A stretch of 64,000 nucleotides of DNA from Legionella bononiensis (GCF_016786215.1 NZ_JADOBG010000001.1:62001-126000), one strand, 5' to 3'; positions 26,913 through 37,164 are shown, numbered from the stretch's first letter. Translations and numbers: made by a program. Notes: generated by a model not told the origin, from the sequence alone.

Positions 26913-29543
26913 ATGATTACTTTATCCAACTGGTTTCAAGTAGGCCAAATTCCATCTAATCTAATAAGTGGTCAGTATGATCCTGTATTAGTAATTCTAT
27001 CTTATGTCGTCGCTGTTCTTGCCTCATGCGTAGCACTGAACCTTGTGGGTCGACTTAGTGCGGAACAAAATCCGCACGCAAAAATATACTGGCTTGCAGG
27101 TGGTGCGTTCACTATGGGGGCAGGTATTTGGTCCATGCATTTTATAGGCATGTTGGCGTTCATAATGCCCATGCCTATGGATTATGAATTAGCCTGGACG
27201 CTTGCCTCTTTAATTATGGCTATCCTTGCTTCTGCTTTGGCTCTCTTTATTCTGCAAAAACACCATTATTCTATTTATCAGTTTGCTCTGGGGGGCGTAA
27301 TTATCGGACTTGCCATATCGACCATGCATTATATGGGGATGGAGGGAATGAAAAGTCACGTTAATATTCATTATGTACCAAGTTTATTTTTTCTCTCGGT
27401 CGTGATCGGGATAACTGCCGCAGAAGCGGCTCTTTTTCTCGCATTACAAAGCAACCAGGGTTCATCAAGACGGCAATATTATCTTAAAATTATCAGCGCG
27501 TTAGTTATGGGTATTGCCATTTGCGGTATGCACTATACCGGTATGGCGGCAGCTCTCTTTACTCCCATTCCTTTTCACGACATGCCGGTAAACGAGCAGG
27601 CAATCCAACCCAATTATCTGGCTTTCTTTATTGCTGGAATTACCGCATTAATAATCAGTCTGGCCTTAACCGTATCAAACAGTTATAAAAAAATGATCGC
27701 TGTTGTAGAAAACGAAAAAAATTTTTTAAAAGCGATGTTGGATAATCTGGAAGATGGAATCATCGCCTGTGATGCGAAAGGTAGAATTACCGTATTAAAC
27801 CGTACCTTGCAAAACTATATGAATGGTGTTGCAGACAATCTGGTTATTGATGATCTGTTTGATTATTTCAGTTTATCCACTAGGGATCACACGCTTTTGC
27901 ACAAAGAAGATTTTCCTTTGCATCGTGTATTGAGGGGCGAATCGGTGCATGGAGTTGAACTGATTATGAATTTTACAAGTAATACAATACGTGATGTCGT
28001 TATGGATGGACAGAAAATCGTTAATTCCGATGGTGATATTTTAGGCGCTGTCGCAGTCGTGCATGACATTACAGAATTAAAAAGAACAGAGAAATTAAAG
28101 AATGAATTCGTCTCTATTGTCAGCCATGAATTAAGAACACCATTAACTTCAATTCGTGGATCATTGGGCCTATTAGTCAGTGGCGTTATGGGGGAATTCA
28201 GCGAAAAAGCGAACAAGCTGCTTGAAATAGCAAATAATAATTGTGAACGTTTGTTGTTATTGATCAACGACATCCTGGATATAGAAAAAATTGAAGCAGG
28301 GAAAATGGATTTTCAAATAAAGACCTATGATTTGAATCATTTAATTTCTGAGTCGATTGCGGCCAATAAAATGTATGCGGAAAAATATGGTGTATTTATA
28401 GACTTTATTCCGCCTGAATCTATCATACAGGTTGATGTAGATTCCAGCCGTTTAATGCAGGTCTTAGCTAATTTGCTTTCAAATGCATGTAAATTTTCTC
28501 CGAAAGGTGAACACATTACTGTAACTATGAAACAAATAAAATCTACAGTACGTGTATCGGTCACGGATAAGGGATTCGGGATACCAAGCGAATTTCAATC
28601 TCGAATCTTTCAAAAATTTTCTCAGGCAGATTCCTCAGATACACGAGGTAAAGGCGGGACAGGACTGGGTTTAAATATCAGCAAAACCATTATTGAAAAA
28701 CTGGGTGGAGTTCTTAATTTTGAGAGTGAGCCGGGAAGTCAAACCACATTTTATTTCGATCTTCCTGTCACCGAAGTCAAACCGAGTCCTGTAATAGCCA
28801 ATACAATTGATGCGCAGTCAGCCCAAAGAAGATTGCTTATATGTGATGATGATCAGGATCAATCTGAATACCTCAGACTGCTTTTAGAATCAGCAGGATT
28901 TATTGCTGATGTTGCTGATAGCGTTACTCGGGCCAAACAATTATTAGCAGAACATCAATATCAGGCTCTTTTGCTGGATTTAATATTACCTGATCAGGAT
29001 GGGATTGCTTTTATTCGAGAGTTACGCGCGCAAGACAGAACTAAAGATTTACATATTATTGTTATTTCGGTAATTGCTCAAACGGGTCATGCGCTATTAA
29101 ATGGGGATGCGGTTTCTGTAGTCGATTGGTTTGATAAACCTATAGATTTTAATAAATTATTAACGTCCATTAATCGATTAAAGAAAAGGAATGGTTCAAC
29201 TCCCAGTCTTCCTCTTATCTTGCATATTGAAGACAACATCGATATGCAACATGTGGTAGGTACCTTGCTTGAGCAACACGCATTGGTTTCTACCGCCATC
29301 AATTTGCAGCAAGCGAAAGAACTGCTGGATAAAAATGATTATGATTTAATAATTCTCGATTTAATGTTGCCTGATGGTAATGGCATTGAAATTTTACCGC
29401 TGCTTGCTCAGTATCATTCTCCCGTACTGGTATTTTCTGACATGCAACTTAATGAAGATTATGCAAAATATGTAAGTCAGGCATTAGTTAAATCAAACTC
29501 CTCCAATGAGGTTCTATTAAATACAATCATGAATCTTCTTTAA
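26913..29543 (+). CDS. MHYT-domain hybrid sensor histidine kinase with two receiver domains
   Basis: 876 residues. Residues 1-255 form a seven-TM MHYT sensor with the three signature repeats (SMHFIGMLAF, TMHYMGMEGM, GMHYTGMAAA), a fold proposed to bind copper and sense O2, CO or NO. Then a PAS domain (about 265-385), HisKA with SIVSHELRTPLTSIRG (phospho-His near 406), HATPase_c with GGTGLGLNISKTII, and two receiver domains with phospho-Asp in LLLDLILPDQDG and LIILDLMLPDGNG. It starts a unit with a response regulator (26 bases on) and a GGDEF protein, so it is probably the input of a phosphorelay to c-di-GMP. Confidence 0.9.
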   Translation: MITLSNWFQVGQIPSNLISGQYDPVLVILSYVVAVLASCVALNLVGRLSAEQNPHAKIYWLAGGAFTMGAGIWSMHFIGMLAFIMPMPMDYELAWTLASLIMAILASALALFILQKHHYSIYQFALGGVIIGLAISTMHYMGMEGMKSHVNIHYVPSLFFLSVVIGITAAEAALFLALQSNQGSSRRQYYLKIISALVMGIAICGMHYTGMAAALFTPIPFHDMPVNEQAIQPNYLAFFIAGITALIISLALTVSNSYKKMIAVVENEKNFLKAMLDNLEDGIIACDAKGRITVLNRTLQNYMNGVADNLVIDDLFDYFSLSTRDHTLLHKEDFPLHRVLRGESVHGVELIMNFTSNTIRDVVMDGQKIVNSDGDILGAVAVVHDITELKRTEKLKNEFVSIVSHELRTPLTSIRGSLGLLVSGVMGEFSEKANKLLEIANNNCERLLLLINDILDIEKIEAGKMDFQIKTYDLNHLISESIAANKMYAEKYGVFIDFIPPESIIQVDVDSSRLMQVLANLLSNACKFSPKGEHITVTMKQIKSTVRVSVTDKGFGIPSEFQSRIFQKFSQADSSDTRGKGGTGLGLNISKTIIEKLGGVLNFESEPGSQTTFYFDLPVTEVKPSPVIANTIDAQSAQRRLLICDDDQDQSEYLRLLLESAGFIADVADSVTRAKQLLAEHQYQALLLDLILPDQDGIAFIRELRAQDRTKDLHIIVISVIAQTGHALLNGDAVSVVDWFDKPIDFNKLLTSINRLKKRNGSTPSLPLILHIEDNIDMQHVVGTLLEQHALVSTAINLQQAKELLDKNDYDLIILDLMLPDGNGIEILPLLAQYHSPVLVFSDMQLNEDYAKYVSQALVKSNSSNEVLLNTIMNLL

Positions 29544-29569
29544 CTGAGCTTATTTTTTAAGGATCGATA

Positions 29570-29965
29570 ATGATACAAAGACAACTTAAAAATATCTTAT
29601 ATGCTGAAGATGAAGACGATATTCGAGCAATTGCGCAAATTGCTCTGGAGGATATTGGATTATTCACTGTACGTTATTGTGTTAATGGTAAGGAAGCTTT
29701 GAACGTAGCGAAGAGCTTTATACCTGATTTAATTTTGCTGGATGTTATGATGCCGGAAATGGATGGCCCAACCACTTTGGCTGAACTGCGAAAAATAACC
29801 GATTTTTCTGACATCCCAGCCATCTTTATGACAGCTAAAATTCAAGTTAATGAAATTGAGGAATATAAAGGGCTAGGAGCTATCGATGTGATCGCTAAAC
29901 CCTTTGATCCCATGACGCTTGCAGAAACAATTCAGAACGCATGGTTAAAATATCATGAATATTAA
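29570..29965 (+). CDS. Single-domain response regulator (CheY-like)
   Basis: 131 residues, one REC domain and no output domain. Acid pocket YAEDEDD, phospho-Asp in LILLDVMMPEMDG, switch FMTAK and KPFDP are all present. It overlaps the next gene by 11 bases and follows the hybrid kinase by 26 bases, so it is likely a shuttle or sink in the same relay. Confidence 0.92.
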   Translation: MIQRQLKNILYAEDEDDIRAIAQIALEDIGLFTVRYCVNGKEALNVAKSFIPDLILLDVMMPEMDGPTTLAELRKITDFSDIPAIFMTAKIQVNEIEEYKGLGAIDVIAKPFDPMTLAETIQNAWLKYHEY

Positions 29966-31574
29966 TGCGCAAAACAAGCTCAATGAGCTTATCGCCATAT
30001 ACAGTAAAAATTTGCCTGAGAAAATTCATCGCATTGAGATGCTTTGGAAAGAACAACAGCATCATTGGAATGTGGATCACTTTCAGGATTTTCATAGGGA
30101 AGTACACAGCTTATGTGGCTCATCAGGTACTTACGGTTATATGGAACTAAGTAAAGCCGCGCGTCAGATGGAGGTATTTTTAAAAAATATTTTAACTCAA
30201 GGCCAACTGACTCAAGAAGACAAGAAACACATTGCGTCTTATATCAATCAATTAAAAAAAGTGCTGTCTCTTGAGCTACCCAAAAAACTCCCAGTGGTTG
30301 AATCAAGACCTGAACCGCAAGTTGAGAAAATGGTTGTTTATATTTTGGAGCAGGACAAGAATTTAAACCGTCAATTGTATGAGAGTCTGAAACAAATAGA
30401 TTATGAACCCTTTCAAATCCAGGATCTGATTACTTTACGTCGAGCAGTTGAAGAACAAGTACCTGTCGCGATAATTCTTGATACTTATTATTTAAAGAAC
30501 AATGGAATTGAATATATTTTAGAGCTACAAAAGGAACAACCAATTCCTATTCAATTACTGTGCATTCTCCCCAATGAAGACATCAAGCCTCGTCTGGAAG
30601 CAATTCGTGCTGGATGTACTGCTTTTTTTCAAAAACCAATAGACGTTATTCAATTAACCCAAATTTTAAATTACAAGTGCAGTACCATCGCGGATGAATC
30701 TTATCGAATTTTAATTATTGACGACAGTGAATCGTTGGCTGAGTATTATTCACTGATTTTAAATCAAGCAGGGATGAACGCTCGAGCGATAACCAATCCC
30801 TTGAATTTATTAAAAGAGCTTGAGTCATTTAAACCGAATCTCCTGTTAATGGATGTCTACATGCCGGAGTGTACTGGTTTCGAATTGGCTGCAGTACTTC
30901 GTCAGGAAAGTCGATATACTAAGATTCCAATTATTTTTTTATCTACCGAAGACGATAAAGATAAGAAGTTATTTGCCATCAGTCTGGGTGGTGATGATTT
31001 TTTAACAAAACCGATTTCACCACAGCATTTAATTTCCGCTGTCAGATCACGATCAAAACGGGCAAGCATTTTAAATTATTATATGACAACGGACAGTCTT
31101 TCCGGGTTATTGAATCATTCCAGTATTTTAAATCAGTTGGACATTCAACTGGCGAAAGCACGACAAGAACATTTGCCTTTGTCATTTATTATGGTTGATA
31201 TCGATCATTTCAAAAAAATAAATGATAGTTTCGGGCACCCTGTTGGTGATATGGTCATAAAAAAATTATCGTCCATGTTTTTATCGAGAATTCGCAGTCA
31301 GGATAATGTAGGTCGCTATGGGGGGGAGGAGTTTGCTTTGATTTTTCCTGGAACCACACCTCATCATTCCAAAACTATTGCAGATAATTTAAGAGAACAG
31401 TTTTCGCAATGCAGATTTATAATTGAGAATGAACATTTTAGCGTTACATTCAGTGCTGGCATCTCCTTTTTTGATGGGTTCAAGAGTGGGTCAACAATTA
31501 TAGAACAGGCAGATCAGGCATTATATCAAGCGAAACAGTTGGGGCGTAATCTGGTAGTTATTTTTGATAAGTAG
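29955..31574 (+). CDS. Hpt-REC-REC-GGDEF diguanylate cyclase
   Basis: 539 residues with a histidine phosphotransfer domain (residues 1-100; phospho-His51 in REVHSLCGSSG), a first REC-like domain (about 108-230) with Asp in AIILDTYYLK, a second REC (about 247-365) with LLMDVYMPECTG, and a GGDEF domain whose active site is RYGGEEFAL. RSQD five residues before GGEEF is the inhibitory I-site for c-di-GMP. It is therefore likely an active cyclase that makes c-di-GMP, controlled by phosphotransfer from the upstream hybrid kinase. Start overlaps the upstream regulator gene. Confidence 0.9.
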   Translation: MNINAQNKLNELIAIYSKNLPEKIHRIEMLWKEQQHHWNVDHFQDFHREVHSLCGSSGTYGYMELSKAARQMEVFLKNILTQGQLTQEDKKHIASYINQLKKVLSLELPKKLPVVESRPEPQVEKMVVYILEQDKNLNRQLYESLKQIDYEPFQIQDLITLRRAVEEQVPVAIILDTYYLKNNGIEYILELQKEQPIPIQLLCILPNEDIKPRLEAIRAGCTAFFQKPIDVIQLTQILNYKCSTIADESYRILIIDDSESLAEYYSLILNQAGMNARAITNPLNLLKELESFKPNLLLMDVYMPECTGFELAAVLRQESRYTKIPIIFLSTEDDKDKKLFAISLGGDDFLTKPISPQHLISAVRSRSKRASILNYYMTTDSLSGLLNHSSILNQLDIQLAKARQEHLPLSFIMVDIDHFKKINDSFGHPVGDMVIKKLSSMFLSRIRSQDNVGRYGGEEFALIFPGTTPHHSKTIADNLREQFSQCRFIIENEHFSVTFSAGISFFDGFKSGSTIIEQADQALYQAKQLGRNLVVIFDK

Positions 31575-31646
31575 GTTGAATATAGTACCATTTCGAGTAG
31601 ATCACCAGATCGACGAATGATTTAAATAGATACACATCTCGAAGTC

Positions 31647-31679
31647 TCGACGTCCCGTGGACAAGCCACGGGACGTCGA
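31647..31679. repeat. Perfect 14-bp hairpin (dispersed palindrome or terminator)
   Basis: TCGACGTCCCGTGG, a 5-base loop ACAAG, then CCACGGGACGTCGA. It sits 70 bases after the GGDEF gene, without a T-run. A close variant is at about 46768-46806, suggesting a dispersed element rather than only a terminator. Confidence 0.7.
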
Positions 31680-31821
31680 AACTGTTTAGGAGTTAATATT
31701 TTTAACTTATTAATAATCCCATTTAATTTGTGCCTATTTAAATCATTAGCGATCTAGAGCTTCTGGAGTGTATTTTCCTGACCTGATAAAAATAGATGTT
31801 CCAAATTCAATGATTTTAAAT

Positions 31822-31840
31822 GATAATGATTCTCATTTGT
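31822..31840 (+). promoter_or_regulatory. Fur box upstream of lbtU
   Basis: GATAATGATTCTCATTTGT matches the GATAATGATAATCATTATC consensus at 14 of 19 positions by eye and lies 30 bases before the lbtU start, so iron-bound Fur should repress it. Confidence 0.75.
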
Positions 31841-31869
31841 ATTTATGAGTCATTCATCATTTGCGCAAT

Positions 31870-32943
31870 ATGGCAAAATTATTTTTGATAACTGGTATTA
31901 TCTTATCAGTAATTATGTGCAGTTTTATTACTTTTGCTGATTCAGCAGACCGTCTGTTTGATCATAAAAATTTTACTTATGATGGGCATATATTTTTTAA
32001 CGCGACAAACTCAGCGGCTCAGGGCGAACGCTACTTATTGAATCAACAATTATCCAATATCAAACTAGGTTCTGAATGGCTTTTGACGGACTGGAATAAA
32101 GTGAACGCTTTATTGATTTACAACACAGTACCGACTCCAATTGCGCCGTCACTCTATTTTGAACAACTTTATGACACCTTTGATCTGTATCCCTCCCAAC
32201 TTTTTTTTGAAACCGGAAAAAAATGGTTGACTTTTGGGCGTTATAGAAATGATTTAATCTACAAACCATTGACCAAGGCACTTGGGCAAACCAATGAAGT
32301 AACTACTGTATTGAGTTATGATGATTATGCTTATGCCAATGTTTCGCTTTTCGAGCCATACTCACGAATAAAATCCTCATCATCGCCATTGTATTATAAT
32401 GTTAATATTGGAGTGCATGATGCACATTTTGATGTAGGTGGAAGCTACCTGCGCTCTTTTGCCGAGACTCAGTTATCTCAATACAATAAAGGGTTTGGCG
32501 GGTTTTTATCTCAGCGAATTCGAAGTGATGTACCAGGATTTTCTGGTTACGTCAATCTGCAAAATAACACATGGAGTACCTATCTTACTTATGTGATGGC
32601 TCTACGTCCTTTTGATCAAGGAGAATTGAGTTACAATAATAAAGGGGCGCAGCCTAAAGCCTTCAGCGTTCAGAGTGCCAATGATCTTAAAATTAAAAAC
32701 ATCCCTTTTAAAATGATCGGGTTTTATGATTATTCATTTCAGGCGTTGGCATTAAGACTACCTAAAAAACGCGTTGGCGTTGGTTTTTCAGTAATTCCTT
32801 ATCACTTTTTGAGTGTGCAGTTTCAATATTTCAAGGACTATGGTTATCCAGATAAAGCTACAGCATCAGGATTGAATCGCTTGGTTATTGGGAATTCGGT
32901 AAAGGTCAATAATTTTGCATTACAAGCAATAATTCATTTTTAA
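31870..32943 (+). CDS. lbtU: Outer-membrane legiobactin receptor LbtU-like protein
   Basis: Outer-membrane beta-barrel of 357 residues with a signal peptide (MAKLFLITGIILSVIMCSFI then TFADS). The remainder is rich in alternating aromatic/polar strands and ends in a hydrophobic strand (NNFALQAIIHF), as for an OMP. It has no TonB box or plug domain, as known for LbtU of L. pneumophila, the TonB-independent legiobactin receptor. Its identity rests mainly on position: Fur box upstream, immediately followed by lbtA-B-C. The ATG at 31870 is used; a TTG at 31861 is less likely. Confidence 0.8.
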   Translation: MAKLFLITGIILSVIMCSFITFADSADRLFDHKNFTYDGHIFFNATNSAAQGERYLLNQQLSNIKLGSEWLLTDWNKVNALLIYNTVPTPIAPSLYFEQLYDTFDLYPSQLFFETGKKWLTFGRYRNDLIYKPLTKALGQTNEVTTVLSYDDYAYANVSLFEPYSRIKSSSSPLYYNVNIGVHDAHFDVGGSYLRSFAETQLSQYNKGFGGFLSQRIRSDVPGFSGYVNLQNNTWSTYLTYVMALRPFDQGELSYNNKGAQPKAFSVQSANDLKIKNIPFKMIGFYDYSFQALALRLPKKRVGVGFSVIPYHFLSVQFQYFKDYGYPDKATASGLNRLVIGNSVKVNNFALQAIIHF

Positions 32944-32956
32944 TGATTTATTTGTT

Positions 32957-32975
32957 GCAAATGAGAATCATTATC
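32957..32975 (+). promoter_or_regulatory. Fur box upstream of lbtA
   Basis: GCAAATGAGAATCATTATC matches the Fur consensus at 16 of 19 positions by eye, including ten consecutive bases of one half. It is 42 bases before the lbtA start, so lbtABC likely has its own iron-regulated promoter. Confidence 0.8.
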
Positions 32976-33017
32976 ATTTATATTGTGCTTAATTCTGATT
33001 TTTAATAAGTAGATTCA

Positions 33018-34760
33018 ATGAAAGTAAATAGTACTAGTTCTCAAGAAGTAAATCATCCCGTGCATCGCTTAATCATTGAAAACGGTCTGCATTGTTCCCC
33101 AAAAGAACTTGATGAGTTCATCGAAACAGCTTATCAAGACTGTTTTTCCAGATTACAGCATGCTGCGATTAGTGAGCACTTAATTGAGAGTAACACTACT
33201 TTATGCTCTATTCATCACTATCTTAATCTGCTTAAAAATCATCAAAAAACACTCAATCCATTGTATCTGTTTAATCGATGGCACGGTTTGGAGCAGGAGC
33301 TGGAAGAGAGCATAATAAATCAGGCTTTAGCCCTCGTCTATAAGCATCATTGGCAACAGTCGATAAAAACAGAAGCAAAGAATTACTCTACATTATGGGC
33401 CTGGTTAATTGAGCATCATGATCGACAGGAAGTGATGATGTTTTTAGAACAGTGGGGCTGTACAGGCCATCCCTATCATCCAAATTTTCGAGTTAAAAAG
33501 GGCTTTAGCTCTAATGAGGTCCTGCACTATTCACCTGAGTTTAACACCCAGGTCAGTATTCATTGGGCCGCCATCCATCGTTCTTTGGCTTTCACCTCAA
33601 TAGATGAACTAAGCTACCGATTATTGTTCGCTCAACATTTTGCGCAAGAATATCAATATTGGAATCAGGCGCTGCTGTCCATGCACCAGGATCCGGATGA
33701 TTATTTGCCTTTACCTGTTCATCCCTGGCAATGGAATCATCAATTAAAAACGCTTTGTTCTTCTTTAATTGAGTCCAGGCAATTCGTTATCATCCCTGAT
33801 ATCCAAAAAACCAGACCATCAATGTCATTTCGCACAATGATGCCTTTAGAACATAATAAACCGCATCTGAAATTGGCAGTGGGTGTGCATACGACTTCCG
33901 CAATGCGAACCGTATCACCTGCGTCAGTATATAATTCTTCAGTGCTTTCAACATGGCTCAGTGATTTACTGACGCAGCATCAAAACTTTGGTGGTGCTTT
34001 ATTTATTGCCAGGGATTTAGCCGGGATTAATGTTGCAGATCAATCAATTCCCGCTCAGAATAGAAAGCATGTGGCTATGTTGATACGTGAAAATCCTCTG
34101 CAACACACGAAGGAACAGCAGTTCTTGGTCCCTTTGGCCGCATTGTTTGCTTTATCACCCATTAGTCAGGTCCCCTTGTTAATTGAAATAATTCAAAGCA
34201 GTACATTAAATCCCAGAGCGTACTTTTCTGAATATTGTCATACCGTTCTAGCGGGACAATTGTATTTATTACTACGTTACGGGATCGCTCTGGAAGCTCA
34301 TCAACAAAATACGCTCATTATGATTCAAAATAATCGACCTGTAGGGGTGGTAATCAGAGATTTGGGCGGAATAAAAGTTTGTTATCATGAACTGTATCAA
34401 GAAACAACGAAACCAGTTTTGCATCCTGAGTCTACGATTACTTGTTCTGAGTTGAACAGTCTGTCTCAAACCTTTATCCACGGAAATCTTTTAAGTAATT
34501 TAACTTACTGGATAACTACTTTAAATGCTGCTTATGATTATCCTATCGATCAACTCTGGCTTCAGGTGAGAACCGTATTAAAAGGATTATTAGAGCATTA
34601 CAGAGGGGATATTCATCCGACTGCCTATCGTTGGCATTATCAGCAATTATTGAGCAGGCCTTGGCAACATAAAAGCCTGTTGACCATGAGACTGAATCAG
34701 GATCAGGATGAGCCGAAGTATTTTACTCTGGATAATCCTTTGAGTACGTTCAATGACTAA
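33018..34760 (+). CDS. lbtA: Legiobactin synthetase LbtA (IucA/IucC-family NIS synthetase)
   Basis: Siderophore synthetase joining citrate-type acids to amines or hydroxamates in an ATP-dependent, NRPS-independent way. Family motifs visible: LPLPVHPWQWNHQ, KLAVGVHTTSAMRTVSP and GALFIARDLAGIN near the ATP pocket, and a C-terminal ferric-reductase-like FhuF region (GNLLSNLTYW). 580 residues. Starts the lbtABC operon after its own Fur box and overlaps lbtB by 8 bases. Confidence 0.92.
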   Translation: MKVNSTSSQEVNHPVHRLIIENGLHCSPKELDEFIETAYQDCFSRLQHAAISEHLIESNTTLCSIHHYLNLLKNHQKTLNPLYLFNRWHGLEQELEESIINQALALVYKHHWQQSIKTEAKNYSTLWAWLIEHHDRQEVMMFLEQWGCTGHPYHPNFRVKKGFSSNEVLHYSPEFNTQVSIHWAAIHRSLAFTSIDELSYRLLFAQHFAQEYQYWNQALLSMHQDPDDYLPLPVHPWQWNHQLKTLCSSLIESRQFVIIPDIQKTRPSMSFRTMMPLEHNKPHLKLAVGVHTTSAMRTVSPASVYNSSVLSTWLSDLLTQHQNFGGALFIARDLAGINVADQSIPAQNRKHVAMLIRENPLQHTKEQQFLVPLAALFALSPISQVPLLIEIIQSSTLNPRAYFSEYCHTVLAGQLYLLLRYGIALEAHQQNTLIMIQNNRPVGVVIRDLGGIKVCYHELYQETTKPVLHPESTITCSELNSLSQTFIHGNLLSNLTYWITTLNAAYDYPIDQLWLQVRTVLKGLLEHYRGDIHPTAYRWHYQQLLSRPWQHKSLLTMRLNQDQDEPKYFTLDNPLSTFND

Positions 34761-35967
34761 GTCAGTTCAGGGCACCATTCTATTGGGTCAGTTTTTTATG
34801 ATATTGGCTTTGGAAATGACTAATCCATTTTTACCTCTGCTCATTGCATCTCAAAGTAATGCGCCTATGGAGCATGTTGTGTTCTACAGCACCTTGTGTT
34901 TACTCCTGCCTATGATAGCCAATATTTTAGTAGCGCCTGTCTGGGGTATGGCCGCTGATCGTTATGGGTATAAGCCGATGCTTATGCGTGCTTCCTGGGC
35001 TTTGGTAGTGACTCAGGCGAGTATGATCTTTGTTGATTCTGTAACGTGGATATTAGTGATTCGAATCCTGCAGGGTGCATTTGCAGGTTTTATTATCGCC
35101 ATGCAAACCTATGCGGTAAGTATTTGTGATTGGCAGAGTAAAGGCAGACAGTTGTCCCGATTACAATCAACAAAAGCAATGGCTACAGCGCTTGCTGGTT
35201 TTATTGGGGGCGTAGCATTAGCGTTTACCGATTATCAAGGCTTATATGGCGCAGCAAGCCTTATCTGTTTATTTATAACTCTTATGATGCAAATTCGCTT
35301 ACCTCCTTCAAGTAAAAATAATGTGCGCCAAAGCATACCCAAAGCATCATCGTCTTCAGGTTCCAGGAGTATTTTTTATTTTCTGTGTGTATTAATTTCG
35401 TTGACTCAAATTGCCAAGTTTTTACCAGATCCCGGTTTTACTCTCTATTTGAATGGTTATTTTCCTGATAATTTAATGATGATTGGTTTGCTGTACTCAA
35501 TGCCAGCAGCTGGAATGTTATGTAGTTCGGAATGGTGTGGCCGCCAGTTTGATCGGTGTCGTAATTATCCGGAGCAGGTGAATCTGTTTCTGATTCGTTA
35601 CAGTGTGTTGGGCCTGTCCCTGATGTTGCTGCAGGCTTTTACAAGCAATTTCGCTATTTTTGTTGTGCTTCGAATACTCTGGGGCGTTGTCCTCGCTGCT
35701 TTATTACCAGCGTTGTTTGCTTTGTGCTCGGATCGGAATGTACTGCCTGGTTATGCTTTGGGAATAGCCAATTCATTTGCCAAAACAGGCAACCTTATTG
35801 GATTGTTATTGGGAGGATTGTTAGCTGGCTGTATTTCCTATCCGTTAATTTTTCTGGTCATTGCTGCACTGTATGGGCTTTTTGCTGTTTTGGTACTGGC
35901 ATATCACGTGATGTATCCTATAAAAATCAAGGATGTATCTCATTTATACGGTGATGCGACATCATGA
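34753..35967 (+). CDS. lbtB: MFS transporter LbtB (legiobactin export)
   Basis: Major facilitator with twelve hydrophobic segments in 404 residues and the MFS loop motif GMAADRYGYKPML between TM2 and TM3. Known role of LbtB in L. pneumophila is legiobactin secretion. Overlaps lbtA by 8 and lbtC by 4 bases. It is distinguished from lbtC only by its position in the operon. Confidence 0.88.
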   Translation: MTKSVQGTILLGQFFMILALEMTNPFLPLLIASQSNAPMEHVVFYSTLCLLLPMIANILVAPVWGMAADRYGYKPMLMRASWALVVTQASMIFVDSVTWILVIRILQGAFAGFIIAMQTYAVSICDWQSKGRQLSRLQSTKAMATALAGFIGGVALAFTDYQGLYGAASLICLFITLMMQIRLPPSSKNNVRQSIPKASSSSGSRSIFYFLCVLISLTQIAKFLPDPGFTLYLNGYFPDNLMMIGLLYSMPAAGMLCSSEWCGRQFDRCRNYPEQVNLFLIRYSVLGLSLMLLQAFTSNFAIFVVLRILWGVVLAALLPALFALCSDRNVLPGYALGIANSFAKTGNLIGLLLGGLLAGCISYPLIFLVIAALYGLFAVLVLAYHVMYPIKIKDVSHLYGDATS

Positions 35968-37142
35968 AAAAGAGTGCTTTATTAATGGTATTATTGACCT
36001 GGTTTCTTGGAAATATGGACATTCATTTTCTTACTCCATCCTTGCCAGCATTGGCAGATTATTTCTCGGTAGGAGCCAATATCGCGCAACTGACTGTTAG
36101 CCTGTTTCTCTTGGGGAAAGCACTGAGTATGGTTTTGTGGGGGCTTGTCTCCGATTATTACGGCAGAAAACCGGTATTGATTGGCGGATTGATATTGTTT
36201 ATTTGCAGTAACTTTATCGCCTCATTCAGTGATTCAATTTATCTTCTTTTTATATGCCGTTTTTTTCAAGGTGTAGGTGTCGGAGCAACCTTGTTAATGG
36301 GGAGGGCTATGATTAATGATACTCAGAATGAGCAAAATGCCACTCGATATTTTGCTTGGTTATTTACCTTGGCAGGTGTATTTATATGTTTTCTTCCTTT
36401 GTTTGGGGGTCTAATAAACACGTACTGGAATTGGCGAGTCGCTCTGTTATTCATTGCTGCTTATGGCTTGTTATTATTACCCTTAAGTGGGCGATTAGTC
36501 GAAACAAAACCTCACAATTTATTGCCTCCGGGATTGAAAAAGAGCCTGCTATCCGTTTTTAGTCATCCCGTTTTTGTCAGCTATTTAGTGATCTCAGCTT
36601 TGATGATGGCTGGAGAATCTGCATTTAATACCAGCGCTTCTTTTATACTAATCAAAGGAGCTCAATTTACCAGTACGGAATATGGAGCTATTAAAACGAC
36701 TATGGCCATTATGCATCTATTAGGTACGGCATGCTGTGGTCTATTGGTCAGTTATTATCATAGTGTGCAGTTGACCACCCTGGGCGTCCGTCTATTTGCT
36801 TTATCTGCATGTTTCATGTGGTTATTTTCACTCAGTTCAGAGAATATAATACTCAGTTTCGTTATTCCTATGATGGCCTATTATTTTGGTACAGGATTTA
36901 TCGTAGCCTCAGCTGCTGCATCAGTTGTTCGACCATTTCCCCAGCACATGGCTATGGCTTTGGCGCTCACCTTGTTTTGTCAATTTAACTGCTCTGCGTT
37001 ATTCAGCTTTATAACGAGTGTGATGGGAATTGAGCGAGTAGATTCGTTTCTGATGTTGCTCAGTTTAATTAGTGTTCTGAGTTTGATGTCCTTGCGACGC
37101 CTTAAATTGATGACTCCTCGCGAAGGATTCGTTCTGAATTAA
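35964..37142 (+). CDS. lbtC: MFS transporter LbtC (siderophore uptake)
   Basis: Second major facilitator, 392 residues, with about 12 TM segments and the motif GLVSDYYGRKPVL after TM2; the early TM1 acidic-helix sequence NMDIHFLTPSLPALADYF resembles the Bcr/CflA drug-resistance branch. LbtC is reported in L. pneumophila to act in legiobactin use at the inner membrane. Ends 22 bases from a convergent effector-like gene. Confidence 0.87.
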   Translation: MKKSALLMVLLTWFLGNMDIHFLTPSLPALADYFSVGANIAQLTVSLFLLGKALSMVLWGLVSDYYGRKPVLIGGLILFICSNFIASFSDSIYLLFICRFFQGVGVGATLLMGRAMINDTQNEQNATRYFAWLFTLAGVFICFLPLFGGLINTYWNWRVALLFIAAYGLLLLPLSGRLVETKPHNLLPPGLKKSLLSVFSHPVFVSYLVISALMMAGESAFNTSASFILIKGAQFTSTEYGAIKTTMAIMHLLGTACCGLLVSYYHSVQLTTLGVRLFALSACFMWLFSLSSENIILSFVIPMMAYYFGTGFIVASAAASVVRPFPQHMAMALALTLFCQFNCSALFSFITSVMGIERVDSFLMLLSLISVLSLMSLRRLKLMTPREGFVLN

Positions 37143-37164
37143 TGGCGATTCATTATACTCGGAT

